From positions 372,001 to 436,000 of the forward strand of contig NZ_MYFN02000004.1 in the NCBI RefSeq assembly GCF_004514425.2: DNA of 64,000 nt. Reading direction: 5' to 3'. Below are positions 34,617 through 43,014 of the stretch, piece by piece. This DNA is from Shinella sumterensis. GTDB lineage: Bacteria; Pseudomonadota; Alphaproteobacteria; Rhizobiales; Rhizobiaceae. The position numbers were made by a program, and so were the translations under genes. The notes under the pieces were generated by a model. It did not search any database and had not been told where the DNA came from. It saw nothing but the letters and a program-made list of their open reading frames with translations. The first letter of the stretch is position 1. Each line of letters opens with the position of its first letter.

Positions 34617-36869
34617 ATGGGACAAAACGCTTTGCCGCCTGATGGCGGAGACGACCACATCCAGCCTATTGACCTCAAGGCGGCGCTTGAAGAGCGCTAC
34701 CTGGCCTATGCGCTGTCGACCATCACGCAGCGCGCGCTGCCGGATGTGCGCGACGGCCTGAAGCCGGTTCACCGCCGTATCATCCATGCCATGAGCGAGA
34801 TGGGCCTCAGGTCCAATTCCTCCTTCAAGAAATGCGCGCGTATCGTCGGCGACGTCATCGGTAAATTCCACCCGCACGGCGACCAGTCGGTCTACGACGC
34901 CCTCGTGCGTCTCGCGCAGGACTTCTCGCAGCGCTATCCGATCGTCGACGGGCAGGGCAACTTCGGCAATATCGATGGCGACAATGCGGCCGCCTATCGA
35001 TACACCGAAGCGCGCATGACCGAGGTCGCGATGCTGCTCCTCGAGGGCATCGATCAGGATGCGGTCGACTTCCGCAAGACCTACAACGAGGAAGACGACG
35101 AGCCGGTCGTGCTGCCGGGCGCCTTCCCGAACCTCCTGGCCAACGGTTCGTCCGGCATCGCGGTCGGCATGGCGACGTCCATTCCCTCGCACAACGTGCA
35201 CGAACTGTGCGACGCAGCACTTCACCTGATCCGCAACCGCGATGCCGATGTCGAGAAGCTGGTCGAATTCGTGCAGGGCCCGGACCTGCCGACGGGCGGC
35301 GTCATCATCGACAGCCGTGAAAGCATCATCGAGGCCTACAGGACGGGCCGCGGCGGTTTCCGCGTGCGCTCCAAGTGGGAGACTGAGGATCTGGGCCGTG
35401 GCGGCTACCAGATCGTCATCACCGAAATTCCCTATCAGGTGCAGAAGTCGCGCCTGATCGAGAAGATCGCCGAACTGCTGATCGCCCGCAAGCTGCCGCT
35501 TCTGGAGGATATCCGCGACGAATCGGCGGAAGACGTGCGCATCGTGCTGGTGCCCAAGAGCCGCACCGTCGATCCGACGATCCTGATGGAATCGCTTTTC
35601 AAGCTCTCCGAGCTGGAAAGCCGCATTCCGCTCAACATGAACGTTCTGTCGATGGGGCGCGTGCCGAAGGTCATGGGCCTGAAGGACGTTCTCGTCGAGT
35701 GGCTCGATCATCGCCGCGACGTGCTCCAGCGCCGTTCGCGCTTCCGCCTGGCCGCCATCGACCGCCGGCTGGAAATCCTCGGCGGTTACCTGATCGCCTA
35801 TCTCAACCTCGACGAGGTGATCCGCATCATCCGCGAGGAGGACGAGCCGAAGACGTCTCTCATGGAGACGTTCTCGCTGACGGACGTCCAGGCCGAAGCG
35901 ATCCTCAACATGCGCCTGCGTTCGCTGCGCAAGCTCGAGGAATTCGAGATCCGCACCGAGTTCGACACGCTGTCGAAGGAGAAGGCGGAGATCGAGGCGC
36001 TGCTCGCCTCCGACGAGAAGCAGTGGCAGACCGTCGCCTGGGAGATCGGCGAGGTCCGCAAGAAATTCGCCAAAGCGACCGAACTCGGCCGCCGCCGCAC
36101 GCAGTTCGCAAGCGCCCCGGACGCCGATATCGAGGCCATCCAGCAGGCGATGATCGAGAAGGAGCCGGTAACGGTCGTCATCTCCGAAAAGGGATGGGTG
36201 CGCGCGCTGAAGGGGCACATCGCCGATACGTCCGGCCTCCAGTTCAAGGAAGGCGATGCGCTGAAGGTGGCCTTCCCCGCACAGACCACGGACAAGGTTC
36301 TGATCATGACGACGGGCGGCAAGGTCTTCACGCTCGGCGCCGACAAGCTGCCGGGCGGGCGTGGCCACGGCGAGCCGTTGCGCATCATGGTCGACATGGA
36401 GAACGATCAGGACGTGCTGACGGCCTTCGTGCACGATCCCGCGCGCAAGGTCATCGTCGCCTCGCAGGCCGGCAACGGCTTCATCGTCTCGGAAACCGAA
36501 ATGGTCGCCAACACCCGCAAGGGCAAGCAGGTGATGAATGTCGGCATGCCGGATGAGGCCAAGCTCGTCGTGCCGGTGCGCGGCGATCATGTGGCCGTCG
36601 TCGGCGAAAACCGCAAGATGCTGGTCTTCCCGCTGTCGCAGCTGCCCGAGATGTCGCGCGGCAAGGGCGTGCGCCTGCAGCGCTACAAGGACGGCGGCGT
36701 CTCCGATATCCGTTGCTTTGCGATGGAGGATGGCCTGTCCTGGGACGACAGCGCCGGCCGCAACTTCGTGCGCAACAGGGACGAGCTGGCCGAATGGCTG
36801 GGCGACCGCGCCACTGCCGGCCGAACCGTGCCGAAGGGTTTTCCCCGCAGCGGCAGGTTCAGCGGCTGA
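34617..36869 (+). CDS. parC: DNA topoisomerase IV subunit A
   Basis: The DNA-breaking subunit of the decatenase. The 750-residue protein has the winged-helix/tower region from the start ([24 protein letters not shown]). The catalytic tyrosine is Y129 in AAYRYTEAR, and the C-terminal beta-pinwheel begins near residue 505 with a GyrA-box-like [12 protein letters not shown]. The quinolone-resistance helix reads [11 protein letters not shown]; position 90 is Gln where E. coli ParC has Ser80. The stop abuts the stop of the convergent Doc gene with no intervening base. Confidence 0.96.
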   Translation: MGQNALPPDGGDDHIQPIDLKAALEERYLAYALSTITQRALPDVRDGLKPVHRRIIHAMSEMGLRSNSSFKKCARIVGDVIGKFHPHGDQSVYDALVRLAQDFSQRYPIVDGQGNFGNIDGDNAAAYRYTEARMTEVAMLLLEGIDQDAVDFRKTYNEEDDEPVVLPGAFPNLLANGSSGIAVGMATSIPSHNVHELCDAALHLIRNRDADVEKLVEFVQGPDLPTGGVIIDSRESIIEAYRTGRGGFRVRSKWETEDLGRGGYQIVITEIPYQVQKSRLIEKIAELLIARKLPLLEDIRDESAEDVRIVLVPKSRTVDPTILMESLFKLSELESRIPLNMNVLSMGRVPKVMGLKDVLVEWLDHRRDVLQRRSRFRLAAIDRRLEILGGYLIAYLNLDEVIRIIREEDEPKTSLMETFSLTDVQAEAILNMRLRSLRKLEEFEIRTEFDTLSKEKAEIEALLASDEKQWQTVAWEIGEVRKKFAKATELGRRRTQFASAPDADIEAIQQAMIEKEPVTVVISEKGWVRALKGHIADTSGLQFKEGDALKVAFPAQTTDKVLIMTTGGKVFTLGADKLPGGRGHGEPLRIMVDMENDQDVLTAFVHDPARKVIVASQAGNGFIVSETEMVANTRKGKQVMNVGMPDEAKLVVPVRGDHVAVVGENRKMLVFPLSQLPEMSRGKGVRLQRYKDGGVSDIRCFAMEDGLSWDDSAGRNFVRNRDELAEWLGDRATAGRTVPKGFPRSGRFSG

Positions 36870-37259
36870 TCATCCGGGATAGGGGACGCTGACGTCGCGC
36901 AAAAACCGCGTCGCGCCCTCTTCATCGATCTCGCCCGCCGCGACGGCGAGGACGAACGTGTAGAGGGTCGCGTCGTCGGTCGCGATCTCGTAGCCGTTCT
37001 CCATCAGGAAAACGGCAGCGGTGACGATGGCGATGCGCTTGTTGCCGTCGACGAAGGCGTGATTTCTCGCCAGGCCGAAAAGGTAGGCCGCCGCGAGTTC
37101 GAAAATGTCATTGCATCCGTAGACTGCCTTGTTGACAGGCCTTGATAACGCCGACTCGAAAGCGTTTTCGTCGCGCAGGCCGCTGGCACCGCCAAATCGC
37201 TGGATTTGCACGGCCTGCAAGCGCTCCACAAGCGCCCGCTCCAAAAAGACGACGCTCAT
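36870..37259 (-). CDS. doc: Type II toxin, Doc/Fic family
   Basis: A 129-residue Fic-fold kinase-type toxin. The motif HAFVDGNKR (residues 67-75) matches the Doc signature H-x-F-x-[DN]-[AG]-N-K-R. Doc phosphorylates EF-Tu and blocks translation. The gene overlaps the upstream AbrB-type antitoxin by 4 bases, and together they form an operon. The antitoxin is AbrB/MazE-like rather than Phd, a recombined pairing. Its neighbour parC is an essential gene, and the two converge without a gap. Confidence 0.92.
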   Translation of the reverse strand: MSVVFLERALVERLQAVQIQRFGGASGLRDENAFESALSRPVNKAVYGCNDIFELAAAYLFGLARNHAFVDGNKRIAIVTAAVFLMENGYEIATDDATLYTFVLAVAAGEIDEEGATRFLRDVSVPYPG

Positions 37260-37477
37260 TCGGCAAGCTTCTTCAGGGCGACCTTGTAGCGATCCATGAA
37301 TTTTTCGGCGTGTCCGAGCTGCCGGTCGAAATCGCCATCGGCGGCGGCGAGGATAATCTTGTCCCCATCGCTGGTCATGGTGATCTCGTCCCCCGCCTTG
37401 ACGCCCATGCGGTCGAGGACGTCCTTGGGGATGATGATGCCTTCCGAATTGCCGATCTTGCGGATGGTGATGTTCAT
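37256..37477 (-). CDS. AbrB/MazE-family antitoxin
   Basis: A 73-residue swapped-hairpin DNA-binding protein. MNITIRKIGNSEGIIIPKDVL then DRMGVKAGDE is the SpoVT/AbrB fold, and the C-terminal tail (residues ~45-73) is acidic and basic in alternation as expected for toxin wrapping. It overlaps doc by 4 bases. Two GTTATAAC boxes sit 13-31 bases upstream of the start, fitting autoregulation by the antitoxin or its complex. GGAG precedes the ATG. Confidence 0.92.
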   Translation of the reverse strand: MNITIRKIGNSEGIIIPKDVLDRMGVKAGDEITMTSDGDKIILAAADGDFDRQLGHAEKFMDRYKVALKKLAE

Positions 37478-37489
37478 GGTTTTAGCTCC

Positions 37490-37508
37490 GTTATAACCAA
37501 GTTATAAC
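37490..37508. promoter_or_regulatory. Two GTTATAAC boxes, operator of the TA operon
   Basis: Two identical 8-base palindromes lie at 37490-37497 and 37501-37508 with an 11-base repeat pitch, about one helical turn. On the minus strand the TATAAC parts can act as -10. It is the likely autoregulation site of the AbrB-type antitoxin. Confidence 0.75.
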
Positions 37509-37532
37509 ATGCGCCCCGGCCAGTCTCAAGGA

Positions 37533-38450
37533 TCAGTGCGTGAGGGGGAGCTCCACTGCCACGCCGTTTGCCTGTGCGGCGCGGGATTTGGAACGCATCT
37601 GCCACAGCGAGTGGCCGAGCAGGGCGAGGGTGAGAATGGCCCCGCCGATCAGCGTCTGCGTCGTGGGGGTTTCGGAGAAGGCGATCCACACCCAGACGGG
37701 CGCCAGCACCGTCTCCACGAGATAGAACATGCCGACTTCCGGTGCCGAGAGGTAGCGCGGGCCGGTGGCGAGGCACCAGAAGGCGAGGGGCAGCAGCACG
37801 AGGCCGTTGAGCAGGATATAGAACGGTTCGGCGACGATAAGGCCGCCGGGCGGCAGGAAGAACACCGCGAGAACGCCCGGCAGCAGGGTGGCGACCAAAG
37901 GAACGAAGCCCATTTCCGCGCCGCTTTTGCGGCTGAGCGTCAAGGATGCCGCAAGCAGGAAGGCGGAACAGGCCGCCATCGCGTCGCCGAAGACGTTTCC
38001 GCTGGAAAGCCCGTCATGGACGATCAGCAGAACCCCACCGCCCATGGCGGCCATGGTGAGGAGCGTCGCATTGGACGGACGCTCGCCGAGGAAAATCCAG
38101 GAAAGGATCGCCGCGAACATCGAGGTGAAGGCGAGGATGAAAACCACATTGGCGGTGGTGGTGTTGAACACCGCCAACATGAAGGTGAGGCCGTTGATGC
38201 CGTAGAACAGCGCGATCAGAAGGCCGACGCGGCCGGGCACCAGAACGGTCCTGCGGCGCAGCACGAAATTCAGCCCGGCCCACAGGACGAGCGCCATCCC
38301 GAAAACGGCTACGTTCCGGACGACGACCATCGACCAGAACTCGCCATGGGCGGAACGGATCAGCGGGATATCGAAGGAGAGGGCGAGACCGCCGATGGCG
38401 GTTATCAGAAGACCCTTGCGGTGAAGGGCGGGATCGTTCGTATGGGGCAA
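37533..38450 (-). CDS. DMT-superfamily transporter (EamA domains)
   Basis: A 305-residue inner-membrane protein with ten predicted transmembrane segments in two EamA halves (LLITAIGGLALSFDIPLIRS at the start, YLSAPEVGMFYLVETVLAPVWVW in the second half). Such proteins export amino acids or other metabolites; the substrate is unknown. The start codon is TTG at 38450, with no clear ribosome-binding site. Only 18 bases separate it from bpt upstream on the same strand, so they may be co-transcribed. Confidence 0.87.
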   Translation of the reverse strand: MPHTNDPALHRKGLLITAIGGLALSFDIPLIRSAHGEFWSMVVVRNVAVFGMALVLWAGLNFVLRRRTVLVPGRVGLLIALFYGINGLTFMLAVFNTTTANVVFILAFTSMFAAILSWIFLGERPSNATLLTMAAMGGGVLLIVHDGLSSGNVFGDAMAACSAFLLAASLTLSRKSGAEMGFVPLVATLLPGVLAVFFLPPGGLIVAEPFYILLNGLVLLPLAFWCLATGPRYLSAPEVGMFYLVETVLAPVWVWIAFSETPTTQTLIGGAILTLALLGHSLWQMRSKSRAAQANGVAVELPLTH

Positions 38451-38468
38451 GGCGGGACCGGGAATCGA

Positions 38469-39233
38469 CTACGAGGCTGCACTATCCCCATCATAGCGCT
38501 CCCATCCGCGCGGCATCAGGTGCTCTTGCGGCAAAAACTTTGTCTTATAGTCCATTTTGCGCGATCCCTTGACCCAATAGCCGAGATAGACATGCGGCAG
38601 GCCGAGCGCCCTGGCGCGCCTGATGTGGTCGAGGATCATGAAGGTGCCGAGCGAACGATCGGCCCGCTCGGTGTCATAGAAGGAATAGACCATGGAAAGG
38701 CCGTCTCCCATGCGGTCGGTGAGCGCGACCGCCAGCAATTCGCCTTGCGGACGCTCCTTGAGGCCCGCACCTTCCTCGCGCAGACGATATTCGATGATGC
38801 GCGTGTTGACGTGGGTGTCCTCCACCATCATCGCATAGTCGAGAACCGACATGTCGGACATGCCGCCCTTCTGGTGGCGGGCATCGAGGTAACCGCGGAA
38901 CAGCGAATACTGCTCGCTGGAGGGTTCGGCGGGGTAATCGCGCGAGACGAGATCGGCATTGGCGGCCAGCACACGCCGCATGGTGCGGCGCGGCTCGAAC
39001 TCGTTGACGAGGATGCGCACCGAGATGCAGGCCCGGCAGCTTTCGCAGGCCGGGCGGTAGGCGATGTTCTGCGAGCGGCGGAAGCCGCCCTGGGTGAGGA
39101 GATCGTTCAGTTCCGGCGCGCGCTCACCCACCAGATGGGTAAACACCTTCCGCTCCATCTCCTGCGGCAGATAGGGGCAAGCCGCCGGCGCGGTGAGATA
39201 GAATTGCGGGGAGGATGTTGCGTGCGTGTTCAT
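38469..39233 (-). CDS. bpt: Aspartate/glutamate leucyltransferase
   Basis: Adds Leu to N-terminal Asp or Glu in the N-degron pathway, marking proteins for ClpS-ClpAP. The 254-residue product has [17 protein letters not shown], the cysteine-containing segment [16 protein letters not shown] and late [15 protein letters not shown], all ATE/Bpt hallmarks. I chose the internal ATG ([10 protein letters not shown]) as family start; a GTG 33 bases upstream is possible but has no better ribosome-binding site. In older annotations this family is called arginyltransferase. Confidence 0.94.
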   Translation of the reverse strand: MNTHATSSPQFYLTAPAACPYLPQEMERKVFTHLVGERAPELNDLLTQGGFRRSQNIAYRPACESCRACISVRILVNEFEPRRTMRRVLAANADLVSRDYPAEPSSEQYSLFRGYLDARHQKGGMSDMSVLDYAMMVEDTHVNTRIIEYRLREEGAGLKERPQGELLAVALTDRMGDGLSMVYSFYDTERADRSLGTFMILDHIRRARALGLPHVYLGYWVKGSRKMDYKTKFLPQEHLMPRGWERYDGDSAAS

Positions 39234-39338
39234 CGGCCGTAAGGCGTACCCGTCGCTCTGTGACACTTCTATGCCAATACCATGGCCTAGTTCGGGAAAA
39301 GGTCAACTGGCGGATTTCGTCCGTGTGTTCTCGTCCCC

Positions 39339-39803
39339 TCAATAACGATCGCGGCGAACCACCACCGTGCCGAGAAGAAGATCGTGCAGCAGGCGGCCGC
39401 GATCGGTGAAGAGGCCGACAAGCACGATGAAGGGCGTCAGCACCACATTGCCGATCCAGAACAGGACGAGATGCACGACGGCCGTCAGGAAGTCGATCGG
39501 ACGACCATCCGTCCGGGCCAGCATGAGGCCCATGGCGTTCATGCCCGCACTGGCCTGGCTCGGCCCGCCCATCGTGAAGCCGAAATAGAACAGCGCGACG
39601 ATGGTGAACAGCGCCGGATAGAGGAAGAAGCCGAGGCCGAGCGTCAGGATGCCGAGGAAGAAGACCACCACGGCAGCAGGCACCCAGAGCAGCGCGATGA
39701 TCGCGTAGTCGATCAGGAAAGCGAAGACGCGCCGCGACAGCACGCCACGATAGGCCTGCCAGTCCGTCGTCGGAACCCGCGTTTCGTTGAAATCAGCGCT
39801 CAT
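39339..39803 (-). CDS. RDD-family membrane protein
   Basis: A 154-residue inner-membrane protein with three transmembrane segments and the RDD signature in modified form (YRGVLSRRVFAFLIDYAII: Arg then Asp-Tyr). The C-terminal part reads LLHDLLLGTVVVRRD. The family function is largely unknown, with proposals of ion transport. I chose the ATG with GGAG eight bases upstream over a longer ATG at 39827. It is divergent from a rhizobial membrane protein gene. Confidence 0.86.
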   Translation of the reverse strand: MSADFNETRVPTTDWQAYRGVLSRRVFAFLIDYAIIALLWVPAAVVVFFLGILTLGLGFFLYPALFTIVALFYFGFTMGGPSQASAGMNAMGLMLARTDGRPIDFLTAVVHLVLFWIGNVVLTPFIVLVGLFTDRGRLLHDLLLGTVVVRRDRY

Positions 39804-39926
39804 CTGCCTGTCTCCGTCGTGGATCATGATCCAGATATGGGAATTTTTGCGCGGAAAACAACGGATGGAGTTCCTTATCTCCGTTTTAAGGCTGCGGCCC
39901 GAAAATCAAAATGCAAGGAGATACTG

Positions 39927-40433
39927 ATGAAGGAAAACAATCAAGGACCATGGATGCACGCCGGTGAGGATCTGCGCAAGGACGCCCCTTTCTTTGCGTC
40001 TGTCGGGTTGTCTTTCGGTTTGCTGCAATATGTCGGCTACAACTACTTCGCCAAGGCGAACTGGGGCGGCGACCTGCTGTTCGAACATATTCCCTTCTAT
40101 TCGCTCTTCCTCGCGACCATCTTCCTTTGGTTCGCCAAGGGCCTGTGGGAATGGCAGCGCAGCAAGCGCGAGATGAAGCGCGTACAGGCGCTAATCGCGC
40201 ATGTGGCCGCGAGGACAGTCGGTTTCGCCTCTGCGAGCGCATCCGTGGTATTCGGATTCGCAATGGCGCCCCTATTGTGGGGCGCCTATTGGCATGCCTG
40301 CATGCTTCTCTTTTGCGCCGTCTATCTTATGTCGATCGCGGAGATTGCGGCTAATCCTTTGTTCGGGAAAGGATGCTCCCGGACCTATTTTACCGCCATG
40401 ATCGTCATAATCACGATCCCGCTTATCTTTTGA
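39927..40433 (+). CDS. Hypothetical membrane protein, 168 aa
   Basis: No family is recognised. The N-terminus (about 20 residues, charged) is followed by about four hydrophobic segments (ASVGLSFGLLQYVGY, IPFYSLFLATIFLWF, FASASASVVFGFAMAPLLW, FTAMIVIITIPLIF). AAGGAG precedes the ATG. Its base composition is lower in GC toward the end than in neighbouring genes, which hints at a newly acquired or weakly constrained gene. Convergent with hemB. Confidence 0.65.
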   Translation: MKENNQGPWMHAGEDLRKDAPFFASVGLSFGLLQYVGYNYFAKANWGGDLLFEHIPFYSLFLATIFLWFAKGLWEWQRSKREMKRVQALIAHVAARTVGFASASASVVFGFAMAPLLWGAYWHACMLLFCAVYLMSIAEIAANPLFGKGCSRTYFTAMIVIITIPLIF

Positions 40434-40482
40434 TCTGAATTCACCTTACGCCCGAAAGGCGAGTTCGGCCCGACGCGAAGGA

Positions 40483-41499
40483 TTATCCCCGCTTCGCGAG
40501 ATGCCGCGCGACATCCATGGCGAAATAGCTGAGGATGCCGTCGCAGCCGGCGCGCTTGAAGGCGAGCAGGGTTTCGAGCATCACGCGCTCGCCGTCGATC
40601 CAGCCGTTCAGCGCGGCGGCCTTGATCTGGCTGTATTCGCCCGAGACCTGATAGGCGAAGACGGGAAGCCCGAAGGCTTCCTTCATGCGCCAACAGATGT
40701 CGAGATAGGGCAGGCCGGGCTTGACCATGAGCGTGTCGGCGCCTTCCTCGACATCGAGCGCGGCATCGCGGATCGCCTCGGTGCCGTTGGCCGGATCGAT
40801 GTAATAGGTCTTCTTGTCGCCCTTCAGCAGGCCGCCGGTGCCGATGGCGTCGCGGTACGGGCCGTAGAAGGCGGAGGCGAACTTGGTGGCATAGGCCATG
40901 ATGCCGACATTCTGGTGCCCGGCCTCGTCCAGCGCGCGGCGGATCACGCCGATGCGGCCGTCCATCATTTCCGACGGCGCGATGATGTCGGAACCGGCAT
41001 CGGCCTGGATGACCGCCGCCCTGGCGACAAGCTCGACCGTCTCGTCGTTGACGATGACATCGCCGCGCAGCACGCCGTCATGGCCGTGGCTGGTGAAGGG
41101 ATCGAGCGCGACATCGGTAATGACGCCGATATTGGGCACGGCCTGCTTGATGGCACGGGTCGCCTCGTTGATGAGGTTGTTTGCGGCAAGACAGTGGGAA
41201 CCGGTTTCGTCGCGCAGCGCCATGTCGATATTGGGGAAGGTGGCGATGGCCGGAATGCCGAGATCGGCCGCTTCCTTCGCCGCCTCGACCAGCTTGTCGA
41301 TGCTCATCCGGTTGACGCCCGGCATGGCGGCGACGGGGTCGACGACATTGGTGCCGGGCACGACGAAGGCGGGCCAGATGAGATCGTCGACCGTCAGGCG
41401 GTTTTCCTGCACCAGCCGTCTCGTCCAGTCGGCCTTCCGGTTGCGCCGCATGCGGCGGTGCCCGGTGATCTCGTCGACGATGTTTCTGCTGCCGGTCAT
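40483..41499 (-). CDS. hemB: Porphobilinogen synthase (delta-aminolevulinate dehydratase)
   Basis: Condenses two aminolevulinate molecules to porphobilinogen in heme synthesis. The 338-residue product has the active-site lysine in ATKFASAFYGPYRDA and the second in DTLMVKPGLPYLD. The metal loop reads DVALDPFTSHGHDGV: the three zinc-binding cysteines are replaced by Ala/Asp residues, as in the magnesium-type enzymes described in Bradyrhizobium and Pseudomonas. AAGGA lies 9 bases upstream of the ATG. It is divergent from a small membrane-protein gene at 41626. Confidence 0.97.
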   Translation of the reverse strand: MTGSRNIVDEITGHRRMRRNRKADWTRRLVQENRLTVDDLIWPAFVVPGTNVVDPVAAMPGVNRMSIDKLVEAAKEAADLGIPAIATFPNIDMALRDETGSHCLAANNLINEATRAIKQAVPNIGVITDVALDPFTSHGHDGVLRGDVIVNDETVELVARAAVIQADAGSDIIAPSEMMDGRIGVIRRALDEAGHQNVGIMAYATKFASAFYGPYRDAIGTGGLLKGDKKTYYIDPANGTEAIRDAALDVEEGADTLMVKPGLPYLDICWRMKEAFGLPVFAYQVSGEYSQIKAAALNGWIDGERVMLETLLAFKRAGCDGILSYFAMDVARHLAKRG

Positions 41500-41625
41500 G
41501 ATGCCGCTTCCTTGCTGGATGTGTTTTCCGCTCCTTACCACGCCGGCCCCGTCAATCAAATCGCGAGCGATCGGGAGGGCTGCGGCATATGGCCGTGCGC
41601 GGCGCAAAATGCCGGGGCGCTCTTT

Positions 41626-42096
41626 ATGCGGACAAACCTTGCCCTTACTGTCGGCCGCATGCTCGCTGATTCTGCCAAGGGCCTGAGGCCAAGCCTGACC
41701 GAAACGCTGTTCGTGCTGTTCCTGCGGCTCGTGGCGGTGACGTCGCTTTGGTTCGCGCTTCAATATTGGGCCATGCTGACCGGTCTCTCGCTGGGCGGGG
41801 CAGGGCGCTTCGACCTGCTGCCGCCGGCATGGAAGGCCGCCGCGACCGCGCTTGCGGTTCTATTTCCCGTCGCCGCCGTCGGCCTGTGGCTTCTCGTGTC
41901 CTGGGGGCCGGTGATCTGGCTGATCGCGGCGGCCACCGAGATCGCCATGCACGAGGTCTTTCCGTCCGTCTTCGGCATCAACCGGCTGCTGGTCTTCGCG
42001 CATGTCGCGGTGGCCGCAACCTTCCTGATTTTCCACGCCGCGCTCTTCCTCCAGCGCCGCCGCCAGGCCCGCACGGTAAGAACTGATTCACCGTGA
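41626..42096 (+). CDS. Membrane protein, DUF6163-like
   Basis: A 156-residue protein with about four hydrophobic segments (LFVLFLRLVAVTSLWFALQYW, WKAAATALAVLFPVAAVGLW, VIWLIAAATEIAMHEVFPSVFG, VFAHVAVAATFLIFHAALFL). The VWLIAAATEIAMHEVFP pattern resembles rhizobial DUF6163 proteins often found next to hemB. The start is uncertain (41626 or the ATG at 41659). Function unknown. Confidence 0.75.
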   Translation: MRTNLALTVGRMLADSAKGLRPSLTETLFVLFLRLVAVTSLWFALQYWAMLTGLSLGGAGRFDLLPPAWKAAATALAVLFPVAAVGLWLLVSWGPVIWLIAAATEIAMHEVFPSVFGINRLLVFAHVAVAATFLIFHAALFLQRRRQARTVRTDSP

Positions 42097-42226
42097 GACA
42101 GCATCGGCCTCTGGTAAGGCGCTGTTAAGGCTGCGGTTTAAGTAGAATTTTAGATGCATTCGTTAGGTTCTCACTCAAGGCGGGAAAACAAACCACACCG
42201 CCAAACAAAACAGTGAGGCAGTAACA

Positions 42227-42739
42227 ATGAACACCAAGATGAAGCCCCAGCAGGCCCCGGTCGTCGATCAGCAGGAAGATGCGATCCGCAACCTCTATCT
42301 GGAATCCCTCCACCTCGTCGAGCGTCTGCACCGCCGTCTGCTCGATGTGATCAAGGACGAGTTCGACCGTGCCGGTCGCTCCGATGTCAACGCCGTCCAG
42401 GCGCTGCTCCTCTTCAACATCGGCAACTCGGAACTGACCGCCGGCGAGCTGCGCTCGCGCGGTTACTATCTCGGCTCGAACGTTTCCTACAACGTCAAGA
42501 AGCTGGTCGATCTCGGCTTCATCAACCACCAGCGCTCGCGCATCGACCGTCGCTCGGTCCGCATCAGCCTGACGGAAAGCGGCCAGGAAATCGCCGAGAC
42601 CGTCGCAAGGCTCTACGAGCGCCATATCGGCTCGATCCAGAAGGTCGGCGGCATCGGCGAAGGCGAGTTCAACCAGATGAACAAGCTGCTCCAGCGTCTC
42701 GACCGCTTCTGGAACGACTCGATCCTGTACCGCCTGTAA
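42227..42739 (+). CDS. ldtR: MarR-family regulator LdtR
   Basis: A 170-residue winged-helix regulator. DNA-binding part: LTAGELRSRGYYLGSNVSYNVKKLVDLGFINHQRSRIDRRSVRISLTESG. This matches the LdtR of Rhizobiales, described as an activator of the adjacent L,D-transpeptidase gene and involved in osmotic tolerance in Liberibacter and Sinorhizobium. The ldtP gene follows on the same strand, 275 bases downstream and after a terminator, so they are separate transcripts. Binding sites were not identified with confidence. Confidence 0.93.
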   Translation: MNTKMKPQQAPVVDQQEDAIRNLYLESLHLVERLHRRLLDVIKDEFDRAGRSDVNAVQALLLFNIGNSELTAGELRSRGYYLGSNVSYNVKKLVDLGFINHQRSRIDRRSVRISLTESGQEIAETVARLYERHIGSIQKVGGIGEGEFNQMNKLLQRLDRFWNDSILYRL

Positions 42740-42767
42740 GCGCGACAGTCGTCTCGACCTCCTCCTC

Positions 42768-42802
42768 AAAAGCCGGCCGCGTTCCCTGCGCGTCCGGCTT
42801 TT
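42768..42802 (+). terminator. Intrinsic terminator after ldtR
   Basis: AAAAGCCGG (42768-42776) pairs with CCGGCTTTT (42794-42802), a nine-base-pair stem with a long GC-rich loop and a T tail. Confidence 0.8.
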
Positions 42803-43014
42803 CACGTTTTCGTGCAAGGCCCTACGCCGCCCGCCGAGACACGAATTGGCCATATTGCTATGACACCCGGACGCTGGGCTTAAGGTATGCGCGGGCGGCA
42901 CGGCCGGTTTGCGTTTGTTAACCCTGTTCGTGATAGCTGCATCGGGTATGAACCGCGGTTCACGTGCCCGCGCGCCCGCCGCTTTGAACGGCGTCTCAGG
43001 AGATGGTAGGATAG

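Noticed and set aside
36870-36925. Additional short ORFs in the parC/doc junction
   Set aside because: They are fragments of the convergent genes in other frames, without ribosome-binding sites.
42121-42150. Possible CtrA box (TTAA...TTAA) upstream of ldtR
   Set aside because: The two TTAA elements are separated by 9 bases instead of the required 7.
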